Notes under the pieces: generated by a model
The model's database searches: none
The model's input: only the letters and a program-made list of their open reading frames with translations
Told to the model about the DNA's origin: nothing
In this document: positions 40,105-51,357 of the stretch, piece after piece
Numbering within the stretch: position 1 is the first letter of the stretch
How the letters are laid out: each line of letters opens with the position of its first letter
NCBI GenBank assembly: GCA_014549065.1
Contig: JACDOX010000265.1
Span: forward strand, 248,001 to 312,000
Reading direction: 5' to 3'
Source: Cardinalis cardinalis
Taxonomy: Eukaryota; Chordata; Aves; Passeriformes; Cardinalidae
Length of the DNA: 64,000 nt
Made by a program: the position numbers and the translations under genes

Positions 40105-41396
40105 CTCCAAAGGTGAGTCTTTTAGAAACTGCCAAGTTTTGCAACACAAGAGAGGCAAGGTTGTTGCAACTTGATAATCTTATGTTCAGCCAGCAGTGAG
40201 GCTGAGCCTTTATTTTAAATAGGTATACTCTCTCTCTCCCTCCATGTGTAAATGGTTCATGTGTGCATGGTTCAATATATATAGATCAATACAGATACAA
40301 ACCATACCATANTAACTCAAATACAACAAGCAAGAATAGCCTGATCTTCTTCCCCTCCTGGCTGATCAAGGAAAAACATCAGTGGAAATTATACATATAT
40401 ATAGACAGCAGTTGCCTCTGGATCCTAGGATAGTGCNTGGCCAGCACATCAACACATGAACCCCTAAACACAGACCCACTCCAGTTGTTGATACCCAGAC
40501 ATAAACACAAAGCCCTGGTCACATGGATGCAGAGACATATGACCCCTTAGTTTCCTCCANTAACAAACCTTAGACAGTCTATTTNGTAGCTGTCCCATGN
40601 GTCCCCACATTTCTCCATTTGCCTCATGCCCAAACATGCCCTCTGCATGAGTGGAACNCACCAGTAGGTTGTTTAGAACTCTGGCCTTGCTCACAGCCCT
40701 CCCTGATCCCCTAACCTCGGTAGCTAGATCGGACCAGCTGTCACTCCAGTAGTCAGTTTCAACATCCCNGAACTCTCCTGTATGCCAGTAAACTTGTGGC
40801 ACTCCTGATACCTGATCCCCATCTTTTTTATTCCACTCGTTGTCTAGTCCACCCTGAAGGTCTCTAGGAAATTGCAGGCACCTACATGCACACACACTAC
40901 AGCGTGCAGATGTTCCTGTCTCTTCTGCTTCTGGCACCACAGACAGAAGGACCCTCTGACCGCTCCAGCTGCTGCACTCAGACTTCCACATGTGCACATG
41001 CATGCCCAACAGAGTCCCCACTCAGGAAAGCAGATNGAAAGGCAGTTTTTTTGGAATAGAGAATTGACCTCATTGACCTCATTGACAGGCCAGATCTAGA
41101 CAAGCATAATCCTCTTCTTACAAAAGACCAGCTCATTTTATCTCCTTATGCTTCTATTTTCCTACTTTTCTAACCACCTTGATCCCTCCCTTGCCCCACC
41201 TTTTGCTCCTTTCCTAAACATTTCATTATCTTGTGCAGTCCCACAACACTCTGGCACAGTGAGTGCCATCTCCCAGACCAGGGGGCTGCCCCTGTAGATT
41301 CACAGTGCTGGGACTCACCAACCCCACAGGGCTCATAATGCTTTCCTGGGATAGCCCCAGGAGACAAGGGCACAGGGGCTTATGTCTCTGACTCAG
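40105..41396 (-). mobile_element. unclassified LTR-like element, GC-richer than flanks
   Basis: About 1.3 kb with higher GC than the surroundings and a high density of N bases (40,560, 40,585, 40,600, 40,658, 40,770), as in the recognised repeats. On the minus strand a TATATATA box (plus about 40,275-40,285) is followed about 65 bp later by AATAAA (plus 40,209-40,214), the order expected of an LTR promoter and polyadenylation site. The right edge, TGAGTCAGAGACATAAGCCC on minus, would give a TG start. A 185-codon minus-strand frame (40,464-41,021) lies upstream of the TATA box; it shows no known domain. I found no target-site duplication, so the edges are guesses. A retroviral LTR of ERVL-like size is my preferred reading; an unrelated GC-rich locus is possible. 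Confidence 0.35.
41063..41086. repeat. 9-bp tandem repeat forming AGGTCA direct repeats
   Basis: ATTGACCTC is repeated twice exactly, followed by a third partial copy ATTGACAGG. On the minus strand this reads AGGTCA-ATG-AGGTCA, two perfect nuclear-receptor half sites spaced by three bases (a DR3 arrangement), with a third imperfect site. It lies inside the LTR-like element. Confidence 0.8.
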
Positions 41397-42449
41397 GATA
41401 AAGAGATTCCTCTGNGCAAAATTAGCCCATGTAAGCTAACAGAAAAACCTGGGGGGAAATTGGTTGTGAATATCGTGGTTAGATGGAAAATAATATATAT
41501 TAGTTAAATTGTATGATCACTTCATTTCCTCTTTGTAGAGAAATCTGTGAGGAGACTGAAGATAAAGCTCTTATCATGATGGTGACTTCTATAGACTCAT
41601 TACCTTTACTAGTAGTAAAACAAAGATTGTTTTAGAAGAATGGCTGCAACAGCATAGGTTGAGCATTGGCTGAGAAACTCAACCAAAATTACTTAGTTTC
41701 TATTAAGAATTTTTAAAAATTAACCTAAGTTATATAANAATATTTTTGAGCCCTTCATCAGTTGATAAATTACTATAGGTCTGCATTGAACAGATTATAC
41801 ACAAAGAAAACCAGATTTCTATGATGTATTCAAATGTTATAATTTGTACAGATTCTTAGTCAATGAGGATAACTGAAATTAATTGAATAGAATTTACTTC
41901 TTTCTGTCCATGCCTTATTGGACAGAAACCATTGTGAAATATCTTAATTTTATTATACTTTTGATAGATAACATTCTGAAAGGTTGAGTATAATAAAACC
42001 TTCAAAGATATGTTTTATCAAGTCAGTTCATAAAACTTAGTCAAAAATGAGTAACAGATTTCTCTCAATTGCAAAACATAACAGGATATGGTCTCTCAGA
42101 ATTATTCCATTCAGTGAAGATTTTGTGGAAAAAAATCNGTAACAAATATGAAAAGCAGATTAAACTATTGTGCAATGATATTGATCAGAAAAAATATCTT
42201 GTACTATAGTGGGTAAAGGGATTAAATATGTTTTAAAATTGAAGTAATTACAGAAAAAAGTTTCCTGGGACATATTAAGACAAGTGTTGCATGTAAGAGT
42301 CTGTGAATAAATATTCCACGTCTTTGGTATCAATGGGTTTTGTGCCTTAGTTTAAGAAAAAGACAGATAATTGGGTTATGATGCCAAGTAGACTTAGAAA
42401 TGTGGTAAAAAGTTCTGAAAATAAGATTTCTATAAAACCAAAATGATGA
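41397..42449. other. AT-rich DNA, no gene seen
   Basis: No recognisable element. A pyrimidine-rich acceptor-like sequence (CCTCTTTGTAG, ending 41,538) is followed by a 33-codon open frame; too short to call an exon. Confidence 0.5.
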
Positions 42450-42780
42450 AGTTGCTTAGGCTGGAGAAGAGAACATGAGGACATANGAAGCGTGTTAGCA
42501 TTCCAAATGGAAACATTGTTTGTTTAAGAGTGTCTGCTACTCAGTGTTTACTTAGAGGAGCACAAGAATCAAGTGGCAGAAAGGGAAATTTAAATCATAT
42601 GTTANAGATAAAAACCAACAATAACAAAAGAAAGAAACAAAAACCTGAAATAAGTGAGTTGTAGAATTCCTGTTACTAGAGGTTTCCTGGAAACAGTGTT
42701 AACAAATACTTTGTAAATAATCCAGGCGTCATCCTGTAAGGTAATAGACTAGAGTCTATGGAAAAGCTCTTCCAACTGCA
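42450..42780 (+). mobile_element. very old CR1-like relic
   Basis: The wording TTGCTTAGGCTGGAGAAGAG matches the CR1 'TTTAGCCTGGAGAAGAG' segment. It is followed in the right order by decayed equivalents of the AGGCAGTGGG, GGAATTCC-TTCTAGAGG-TTTCC and CTCTTCCAACTGCATA (CR1: CCCTTCCAACC) segments. Divergence is heavy and no terminal octamer tail survives. The call rests on collinear weak matches and could be wrong. Confidence 0.4.
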
Positions 42781-44448
42781 TACATATAGGATTTCTGACT
42801 GACAATATCTCTCTAGCCATTTTTTCTTCCTAATGCCGCGTGTTTGCAATTTGATTCAATAGATATGCACTCATTCAATAAATGCTAGAAACATCAACAG
42901 CAAAAATAAGTCATAACCTGATATTAAAATAATTTTTAATGATAAAGCAAGTTTTACATGTCTGCCTTCAACTTTTACTTCTACTACAGGTGATTTAATT
43001 GTGGGCTTTAAAACTCCCTCACAACTCCCTTAAATTAAAAAATGAAAGGCTTGGAATTATCTNGTCTAGACATTTTAGGGAACGGGACCAAGTAGTGGCT
43101 TTGCTTCTTTAAGATCCATTTTTCAAGAATGAAGTCTTTACCTTTAATGTTTTCTCTGGTATCTCTGGTGATTTATCTATTACTTTCCTTGGGCACCAGA
43201 GAAACCAAGAACAGCTGTGCAAAAGTTACACTAAGGTAAATATTACATGTAGTTTTTAGTGGACCTGAGCAAACAAATCTCAACATGGTANATTCCTTGA
43301 TTTTCTGAGAGCAGAAAATCACACATTTCAGACATATTNTTTTTTCAGGGGCAGCATTTGAGTAATTTAAGATTTGATGTTAGAATTTGTATTAGTTATT
43401 TGAAAACANGATATTTTATATATATATATCTATATATGCTTTGAAGTTCACACAAACTTCATAAGTTTATTAAGTCTAATTGTATAATTTCTAGCTTTCA
43501 AATGAATTACAACAGTACAAATCAATTTGCTAAATATTATCAGGCTTAACCTCNGTTCTAGTTATTGGAAAGTATTTGGGGCAATGATGGTAAGAAAAAG
43601 TTTAAAAACAAAATTGTATTGATCATGACAGAATATAAGATATTCAAAACTGGTGTTAGAATATGCATACTTCTTTGCTAAGCATTTTTATTCCATTTTA
43701 TTTCATTGCTGATCAGTTAGTAAAGTATTCTATACCTTTGGTTTGGACTTGTTCCACATTCTTTTGTCTTCTACTAGCAGAGCAGANATGACAGTTATAG
43801 TTAACAAAATGTAAAAAAAAAACAGCCAGCCAAATATTTTGAAGGCTGAAAATAATTTTTTTGCTTATTCTTCTCTTTTTCAGTTTTGTTTTTTTTGTAT
43901 CTTAAGAAGCAGACTTGCTGAGTCAAAGAAAGNTCCTTGCCATGTTTCATAAATAATTCCTGTTCCTGAGGACAACCAGAGAAGTGAAAATGATGCCAGT
44001 CTCCAATATCCACTCTCACAGCAGTGTCTATGACTCCTAAGGTTCTCAGATTTTTTATGTATGGCTCTCTCTAGCACAATATTTTAGAAAAGAAAGACTT
44101 CTGATACTGTGGGATTTTAGCATCACTCCTATAAAATGCAGAAGTGCTGCTGTTCTGTACCATAGCACAGGGAACTGAAACACAAAGAAGCTGTTTCACC
44201 TCAGATCAGTGCCTGATCTGGCAGCTGGGGTTTAGGAGGAGATTTTAAGGGTGAAAAGGGTTGCAAAACTCAGGCTTGCAAAGGTATGTGGCTCAAACTC
44301 CTTGTGTTCCTCATTTAAAAGAACTCAGTCATGATCCAGAATCTTTAGGCCTGCATTTCCTTCCCCAGAATTAGCTCACAAAGTCTAAACTGGGGTAAAA
44401 ATGTAAATTGCCTTGACAACAGATGGTGATTTTTTGATGATAAAGGGC
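42781..44448. other. AT-rich DNA, no gene seen
   Basis: Contains a short (TA)n patch at about 43,416-43,435. Nothing coding or repetitive is recognised. Confidence 0.55.
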
Positions 44449-45072
44449 TGTGCTGGTTTAGGGCAAATTTGGNAGAGAATTCNCAAAGGAGGGCCTCTCC
44501 AGAAAACAAGCCCCCACGGCCCCTCCCCCCAAACAGTTTGGGAAGAATTCCTCAGAGAGAAATGGAAAGAACCTGTTTATTTGACAGGCACAGCACCCCC
44601 CAGCACACAAAATGAACAATACCAGATGACACCACTCTGAAAAAGATGACAAATTCAGAAAGTCTCTCTCGGGGGTGGTCGCTCTGTTCTCAGTCCCTCC
44701 GGCGCTGGGCAGCTGCTGCAGCCACAAGGTGCAAACTCTCNGTGTTTGCCAGGTCCCAGTCCAGAGCAGGTTTGGGATGGTCGAAAAAAAGAGGAGAAAC
44801 AATCCAGGAAGCAATTTGGACTGTTTAGCTAAACTAGCTAGGAGCNGAAGCAAAAGCAAGCAGGAGCAAGGCAAGCAAGAGCAAGCGAGAGAGAGAGCGA
44901 AAAGCAAAAGCAGCAACAGCAAAAGCCGCAGTCTCTGTGTNCCAGCCAGGCTGATAAGAAAACCAAAACAAACTTTCACTCTTCAGAGCCAGTCTTAAAG
45001 GTACAGAACATAATATCCAACATTAACACATGAATGGGGATACAAGCATCATAACGTCACTCTAGGACAACA
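44449..45072 (-). mobile_element. LTR of an endogenous retrovirus, minus orientation
   Basis: The block starts TGTGCTGGTTTAGGGC, an LTR edge I associate with passerine elements, and ends GGACAACA, giving TG...CA ends over 624 bp; similar sequence could extend to about 45,134 (...CCTGAACA). On the minus strand a TTTAAG TATA-like box (plus about 44,993-44,998) is followed by AATAAA (plus 44,576-44,581). A purine-rich GCAA/AGCAAAAGC patch lies at 44,846-44,930. A 173-codon minus-strand frame crosses most of the LTR; its poly-Leu start comes from the AGC-type repeat and is not evidence of a gene. Neither flank candidate shows a target-site duplication (AGGGC before, GCCTG after). No internal retroviral genes adjoin, so it is a solo LTR or a fragment. 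Confidence 0.7.
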
Positions 45073-48000
45073 GCCTGAGAAATATTGACAATATGGAGAC
45101 AGTTTGTTGTACAGCCACTGTTTAAACCTGAACAATCAGCCTATGCCACAAATACCAAATCCATTTTATGAAAAAAACNATTTTCCAAAGAAATCTTCTC
45201 AGCCTGAGAGAAGTCATTGATCCTAGTATGGTATTCAAGACAAGCAGTNACATGTCTGAATTAAACTCTTCCTGAATTTGAATTTCACTCCTCAGTATGG
45301 GTGAAATTCTTGGCTATCCTTGTTCAACAGTAGTTTTATTCTTGAGGTAAATGGAGAATAAATCTTTTACTTGTCACTACAGCCTGTCTTATGTCCCCCC
45401 AATAATGCTCCTTCATTTTCTTGTCTATGATAAAAGCAAGGGCTTGTATATACATCAGGTTTAATAAAGAAAAGGGGTTGCATTATCCCATGCTTCTCAA
45501 TGATTTCTGTTCTTGAAGCAACAAAATCTTTTTTTGAAGAATGAAAGAACATTATTGGGGATATTTAATAATATCTTGCAAGAGAGCGAATAGAAAAATG
45601 CAAGTAACATGAAGATGGTGACAATTTTTAATGGTGTTAGGCAAACACTTCAGGTTTTGNTTTTTTCCATATAATTGTAAACCTAACCATTCCTATAAGC
45701 TGATAATACAACTACTGTGTATTAATAAACTTTGACTAGAATGTATTTCTCTCTTTTTTTAAGTCTTAAACTATAATAGGTACATCTGTTCAGCAAAAAA
45801 GCTTTGACATGAAATGCTGCAAAACTTGCAGGCATATGAATTCTATTTTTATGATATTTGGAGAATCTNTAGTTATCAATGAACTATTAAACTTATTAAT
45901 GTCTGGAGGGAAATATCTAGGAAAATATATTTCTACTTAATATTTTGAAAGGGAAAGTAATGGTTATTTTACAGGATTATTGACACTGCAATGAGTACTA
46001 TTCACAGATTAAAACCTCACTGTGAAGACTACTGTACTGCCTATTCCAAGGCCGTTCACTGAAGTGCTGATTAAAGCGAGTCAGGTTTCTTAAAAATTTT
46101 TCATCTGTTTTCAAAAACGCCACTCAAAAACCTCTTGTATAGAAATATAAGTGGAATATTCAGCATTTATTCCTAGCTTGTTTTACATTTCTTGTGAGAC
46201 TGATAATTATCAGCAGGTCATCATAAAATTTATAAATTTTTACTCAAAGTCTTGTTTTTAAATAGATAGGATATTTCTGAGGTAGAGTATGAAGCTATAA
46301 AAATAATGTATGTTAACTTAAGTTTCAATTAATTCCAAAGCATCTTTTCAGAATGAATTGTAATATTAACCTGTGCTGCATCATATGACAGAAACTGAGC
46401 TGAGAGGAAGTACCTTAGTGGATAGGAACAGGGCATTTTGTTTGATTTTGTTTGCTTGGTTGGTTTTGGAAGGGCTAAAGAAACATCCTGGGATTCAAGC
46501 CAAAAAAACCCCAAAACTAATTGACAAAAACAAAATTCAGATTGTCCCATTAAATTAAAAAGATCTTGATTATAGTATTCCATCTGTGTTGATTTCACTG
46601 TGAAGTCTATATGTGTTTTTGTAAAGGCACTTGCCAGGGAGATAATCAAGTTAAGCTGCTCAATCATAAGAAAGCTACTATATATCCCTACTCATACTTC
46701 CTTCAAACATGACACACATTCTTCACTGGAGTCATGCTGCTGATTATAGCCTGAAACCACTTTTAAATTAAGGTTTATTGGATCAAGNTTGTAGGCTTTC
46801 TGTTGTTGCTGTTTCTGGTTTTTGGTTTATTGTTTTTTGTAATTTCTTTATTCCAGAGGAAGTTCACAAGGCTTTGGAGGTGTGTCATTGCTTTGGTAAA
46901 TGGGGTTGTTGAAAACATATCTCTTCTTGATAAGGATCTGGGTTATTGTCATACAGGGAATTTTTGCAAATTTTTATGTTTTTTGCTACATTCTCAACTG
47001 GGGACAAAATTTTTGTTGATCTGAATACTGAAATATAATATGCATAAGACCTTAATAACCTGATATTTAAATACATTGAGTTCCTCTAAAATATAATTTT
47101 TGAATNACAAGAGTAAGCAATCTCCTCAAGTTTACACAGATTAAGAGTCTAATCAACTCTTGCAATTTAGACTGGTACTCTGANTAAGTAACATTTTCTT
47201 GAAGTACAGATTAAACCAGAAAAATAAATTCTGCTAATTTCACATTAGCAGCATTGCAGTTACCATGATGGTAGTGTCTTACAATCTAATAAAACTAAAA
47301 AAGAATTTATAGNAAATATTAAACCCAAAGATTATGAGTCTAAAAACATTACTTGTGGAAGGAAATAAAAAAACCCAAAGCATTGTCATATCTTTTCAAA
47401 CTTAGGATTGACTTGCTGCAAACAAACCAAACTGAGCATTTGATTTAAATGGAACAAGTCAGATGTTTCAAATATAAAATTGACCTTGTCATTTAACATG
47501 AAATACACTTTACAGAANGAACTGAGCTCCCTTATACTTACCTATGATTAAAATACCCAGAATGGGATAGTCAGAATGCAAAACTGGTGAGGATTTATAN
47601 GTGTGGGAGGATAAATATTTTCCAAGTATCTCAGATATTCAGATCTCTGAAAATTCTCTAGAGCTGTCTTTTAGTATTTATACTTTAGTCAGAATCTCAT
47701 TTATAGTTCTAAAAAGAATGTCTACATTTGCCTTTTTTTGTCATAAACATGGGTTTAGAAGCAGAAGTTCTTGCATAAACAGTTTACCACAGAAGTAAAA
47801 GTATTAGTTAGACACAGGAAAATAAGCAGAAGAGAGACTTGAAGTGAGAAAACACCCTCCTTTTGATATCTAGTGGAAAAAGTGCACTTACATTTTGCAT
47901 TGGTTTATTTTATATATAGTATACCAATCATTTTAGCAACTTGCATGAGTCTGGGAATAAACCTTTATAAATATTTTTTTATTATTTTTTTAAATCATTG

Positions 48001-48096
48001 AAAATCCCAAATATTCACAGAAATTTATTTAAAATTAAAATTTATACTGAACTGAGTTCTACACAATACCTCTCTGGGAAACTGACTGAAAGTCCA
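45073..48096. other. AT-rich DNA, no gene seen
   Basis: The first 60 bp may still belong to the LTR. A 112-codon minus frame at 46,329-46,667 and a hydrophobic 73-codon plus frame at 46,803-47,024 have no recognisable domain. Confidence 0.5.
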
Positions 48097-48650
48097 AGAC
48101 TCATAGAATATCCTGATTTAGAGGGACCCATGAGGATCATCCAAGTCCAACTCCTGGTCCTGCACAGGACACCTCAAGAGTCACACCATGCACCTGGCAA
48201 TGCTGTCCAAACGCTCCTTGAACTCTGTCAGGCTTGGTGCTGTGGCCACTTCCCTGGGGAGCTGTTCCAGGGCCCAATCACCCTCTGGGTGGAAGTACTT
48301 TTTTCTAATATACGACTTATCCTCTCCTGACACAACTTCAGGCCATCCTCTCGGGTCCTACCACTGAACAGAGCAGTGTCTGCCCCTCTGCTTGCCCTCA
48401 TGAGAAACCTCTAGGCTGCAATGGGGTCTCCCTCAGCCTCCTCTTCTCTAGGGTGAACAGACCAAGAAACTTCAGTCATTTCCCCTCTAGACCTTTCACT
48501 GTATTTCTTGTCCTCCTTTGAAATGTCCTGTAATAGCTTTATAACCTTTTTAAACTGCTGTGCCCAAAAATGCACACAGGACTCGAGTTGAGGTCCAGGA
48601 TATGGTTGGCACCCTGGCATCCAGTGAATTTCCTGGTCCACTGCAATCAT
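48097..48650 (-). mobile_element. CR1 LINE 3' end with a small internal deletion
   Basis: Reading from the left edge, TCATAGAATATCC is the reverse complement of the CR1 tail, followed by GATCATCCAAGTCCAACTCC, CACTTCCCTGGGGAGC and CCTCCTCTTCTCTAGGGTGAACAGACC, all in the order of an antisense CR1 3' end. Near 48,596 the sequence jumps from GTTGAGGTCC directly to AGGATATGGTTGGC, skipping roughly 60 bp that other copies have. It belongs to the same subfamily as the 24.9 kb copy. Noncoding and immobile. Confidence 0.92.
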
Positions 48651-49004
48651 CTCTGAATATTGATATCACGTATCTTGCATTAAGTACCTATAAGAAGAAA
48701 AGGCTCTGCTAAGTATCAAAACAGTGAAGAAAACTTTATAAAACATTAAACACAAAATACTAAATGTTATTAAATATAAATATTGATGAATATAGAAGTA
48801 AATTATTTTAATTATGTTAAATAAAATGAATTAATAATATTGTAAATATATTTGTTATAAAAATATCTGAATAAAACCCAAAACATGAACATAGAGAAAA
48901 AAAAAAGAAAANTTGTTCACTTCTATTGAAAACAATAACCTGTAATGGTAGTCCATTAAATTTATTTATTTTTGGATTACTATAAAGGATGGATGGAACA
49001 TCAA
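48651..49004. other. AT-rich spacer between two CR1 copies
   Basis: About 350 bp of A/T-run sequence, with nothing recognisable. Confidence 0.5.
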
Positions 49005-49745
49005 TCAGGCTGAGGTACTCATCAACTTTTCTTCCTTTGCCTTCACCACCAAATATTCCAGCCACACTTCCCCAGTTATAGAAGGCAGGGCAATGAAGGG
49101 GAGAAAAGAGGACTCTGGCTGTAGAGGACAGTAAAGTTCAATGCCACCTAAGGAACCTGAAGGTGCACAAGTCCATGGGACCTAATGAGATGCATCCATG
49201 GGTCCTGAGGGAACTGGTGTAGAATGGGGCTGTACCATTACATTTTTCAGAAATCATGGCAGTTCACTGAAGTTCACATTGATTGGAAAAGGGGAAGCCT
49301 AACTCAGAAAGGACATCAATCTTTTGGAGTGAGTCCAGAGGAAGGACGTGAAGATTGTCAGAGAGCTGGAGCACCTCCAGTTGGCTTGTTCAGCCTGGAG
49401 AAAGGGAGGCTCTGGGGACACCTTATAGCACATTCCAGTGCCCAAAGGAGGCCTGCAAGAGGGCTGGAGAGGGACTTTTGACAAGACATGGAGCGATGGG
49501 ATAGAGGAGAATGGCTCCAAAGTGAGAGAGGATAGGTTTAGATTAAATTTTAGGAAGAGTTTCTTTACTGAGGCACAGGAATAGGTTGACCAAAAAGGTG
49601 TCATTGCTCCATCCATCTAATGTTCACAGCCATGTTGGGGGGGGGCCCTGAATAATCTGATTTAGTAGTGGTATCCTTGCCCATGGCAGGGGAGCTGGAA
49701 CTAGATGGTCTTTAAGGTCCTTTCCAACTCAAACCATTCTATGAT
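49005..49745 (+). mobile_element. CR1 LINE with large internal deletion (ORF2 RT start joined to the 3' end)
   Basis: The left part, to about 49,300, is ORF2 sequence before the RT catalytic core: plus-strand wording CACCTAAGGAACCTGAAGGT, CACAAGTCCATGGGACCTAA and TGGAAAAGGGGAAGCCTAA corresponds to the peptide blocks LRNLKVHKSMGP and WKRG. From about 49,310 the sequence is the CR1 3' region (GAGTGAGTCCAGAGG, GTTCAGCCTGGAG, CCATGGCAGGGGAGCTGGA) and ends ACCATTCTATGATTC at about 49,745. The RT core, with YLDF and FADD motifs, and the rest of ORF2 are absent, a loss I estimate at over 1 kb. Either one copy was deleted internally, or two truncated copies lie side by side. A run of nine G occurs at about 49,637-49,645. 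Confidence 0.92.
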
Positions 49746-50849
49746 TCAAGGATGCAAGGTATGGGNTTTTTTCTCTTTAAAAAGTAAACTGACTTACATA
49801 TTTTTTAAGATTAAAAATTGTGTCAACAATTCTTTTCATAAATATTTTATGCAGGAAATATGAATTTGGTTTTTTTTGTTATCTACAAAATCGCTTTGAA
49901 AATTACCNAATTTTCTAGGTCTGCAATGATGAAGGCCTATGGAGAAGCAACTTGGAAACTGTCATCATATGAAGGTTAAGAAATATTGGTTTTACTGTTT
50001 GGTCTTACAGTTTATAGTAAATGGTCAAAAACATGAGAAAATTTGATAGCATTTTTTATGAAACAAGCACTTGTTGAAAAATTGAGGTTCTTTTGAGTAA
50101 AATCAGCAAGATAGCAAGAGAAATGGAACATGGTGATAAAAGAGTTTCCCTAATGTTTGTACATCTGTATCTGTGGAAAAATATATCAAAAGTTAGGAAG
50201 ATAAAAGATAGTGGTTCTTTGAGTGATTTTCTCTGCCAGAAATGTTTTATTTTCCCTCTGTCACCATTGTTGACATTTGCTTTTAAATAAAAATGTTCTT
50301 TCTCTTTCCACTTTAATGTTATTCTTTATTCTTCAGCAAAACCAAAATGCTGTGTTTATGACATAGTAGTATACCGCTTGAAAATAAGTGAACTGTCAAA
50401 ATGTCAACATGATGAATTCATTGTAGGATCACAGAGAAAGATCATGTGGGTGTGTGAGGAAGAACAAAACCCTGATAATTAACAGAGAGGGTAGAGAAAA
50501 TATTAAAACTTTTGAGAAGTTAATGGCCCTAATTCAAGGAATGCAAATGTAAAGCATTCCCCACAGCATGAAGGCAAGCCTGCTTTGAAAACCATTTCTG
50601 ATGCTCCACACNAGGCACTTGGAGTTCATCCAGAAGCAGAATCACTGCTCTGGGCTGTTGTACTGCTGCTTTTACTTTTGTTCACTGGCACTTGACACTT
50701 GCCACTTGAGTCTTTAGTCTACGCTGCCAGAAGAAATGCTTCCCAACTGCTCCGTGATTGAACATGCTCTGTAGGACTAGAAGATGCTTATGGAGTCAAG
50801 TATACCCTGTATTTCCAATTTCCATGGGCCTGAAGCAAACTTTAGATTT
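49746..50849. other. unique-looking DNA with one splice-bounded frame
   Basis: No repeat is recognised. At 49,919-49,974 a 56-nt open stretch lies between an acceptor-like AATTTTCTAG and a donor-like AAG|GTTAAG, reading AMMKAYGEATWKLSSYE in one frame. I do not have a family match and treat it only as a finding. Confidence 0.4.
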
Positions 50850-51357
50850 GAGAAATCAAGATACCTTGATAGGCTTGGAGCAGAGTGGCTGGGAAGTTGC
50901 CGAGAAGAAAAGGACCAGGGGATGCTGGTCAGCCACTGGCTGAACATGAGCAGCGTGTGCAGGTGGCCNGGAAGGTCAGTGCCTGGCTGGTGAGAAGTGG
51001 CTGAGGGAGCTGGGGTTGGGCANCCTGGAGAAAAGGAAGCTGAGGTGAGACCTTTCCGCTCGACAACTGAAAGGAGAATGCAGTCAGGTNGGAGTTGCTC
51101 TCTCCTNCCAAGTAACAAGTGATAGGACAAGAGGAAATGACCTGTGGGGAGGATCAGATTGACTATTAGGAAAAAAATTCTTCCTTGAAAGGATTGTCAG
51201 GCATTGTAACAGTCTTCCCAGGGAAGTGGTAGAGTCACACCCCTGGAGATATTTGAAGACAAGATGTGGTTTAATTGTGGACTTGGCAGGACTAGATTTG
51301 CAGCTGGACTTGATCATACAGGTATTTTTCAANCTAAATGATTTTATTATTTGAAGA
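50850..51357 (+). mobile_element. CR1 LINE 3' part with internal deletion
   Basis: The left part encodes the well-known C-terminal ORF2 block: the frame near 50,871-50,975 reads GAEWLGSCREEKDQGMLVSH and then LNMSS, matching the CR1 form LGAEWLGSCSEEKDLGVLVD and RLNMS. Shortly after, at about 50,985-50,995, it jumps to GCTGAGGGAGCTGGGGTTGG, the start of the 3' region, omitting about 150-250 bp. It then continues through TTCCCAGGGAAGTGGTAGAG and ends in a decayed octamer tail (AAATGATTTTATTATTTGAA) near 51,357. Four N bases fall in the 51,020-51,110 and 50,969 area. Confidence 0.9.

Noticed and set aside
40081..40112. A 32-nt exon-like segment with a GTCCATGCAG acceptor and CAAAG|GTGAGT donor
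   Set aside because: It lies at the edge of the LTR-like element, has no supporting neighbour exon, and is as short as many chance splice-site pairs. I kept the element call instead.
44458..44979. 173-codon minus frame beginning with a poly-Leu stretch resembling a signal peptide
   Set aside because: It lies inside an LTR and the Leu run is the reverse reading of an AGC/AGCAAAAGC purine-rich patch.
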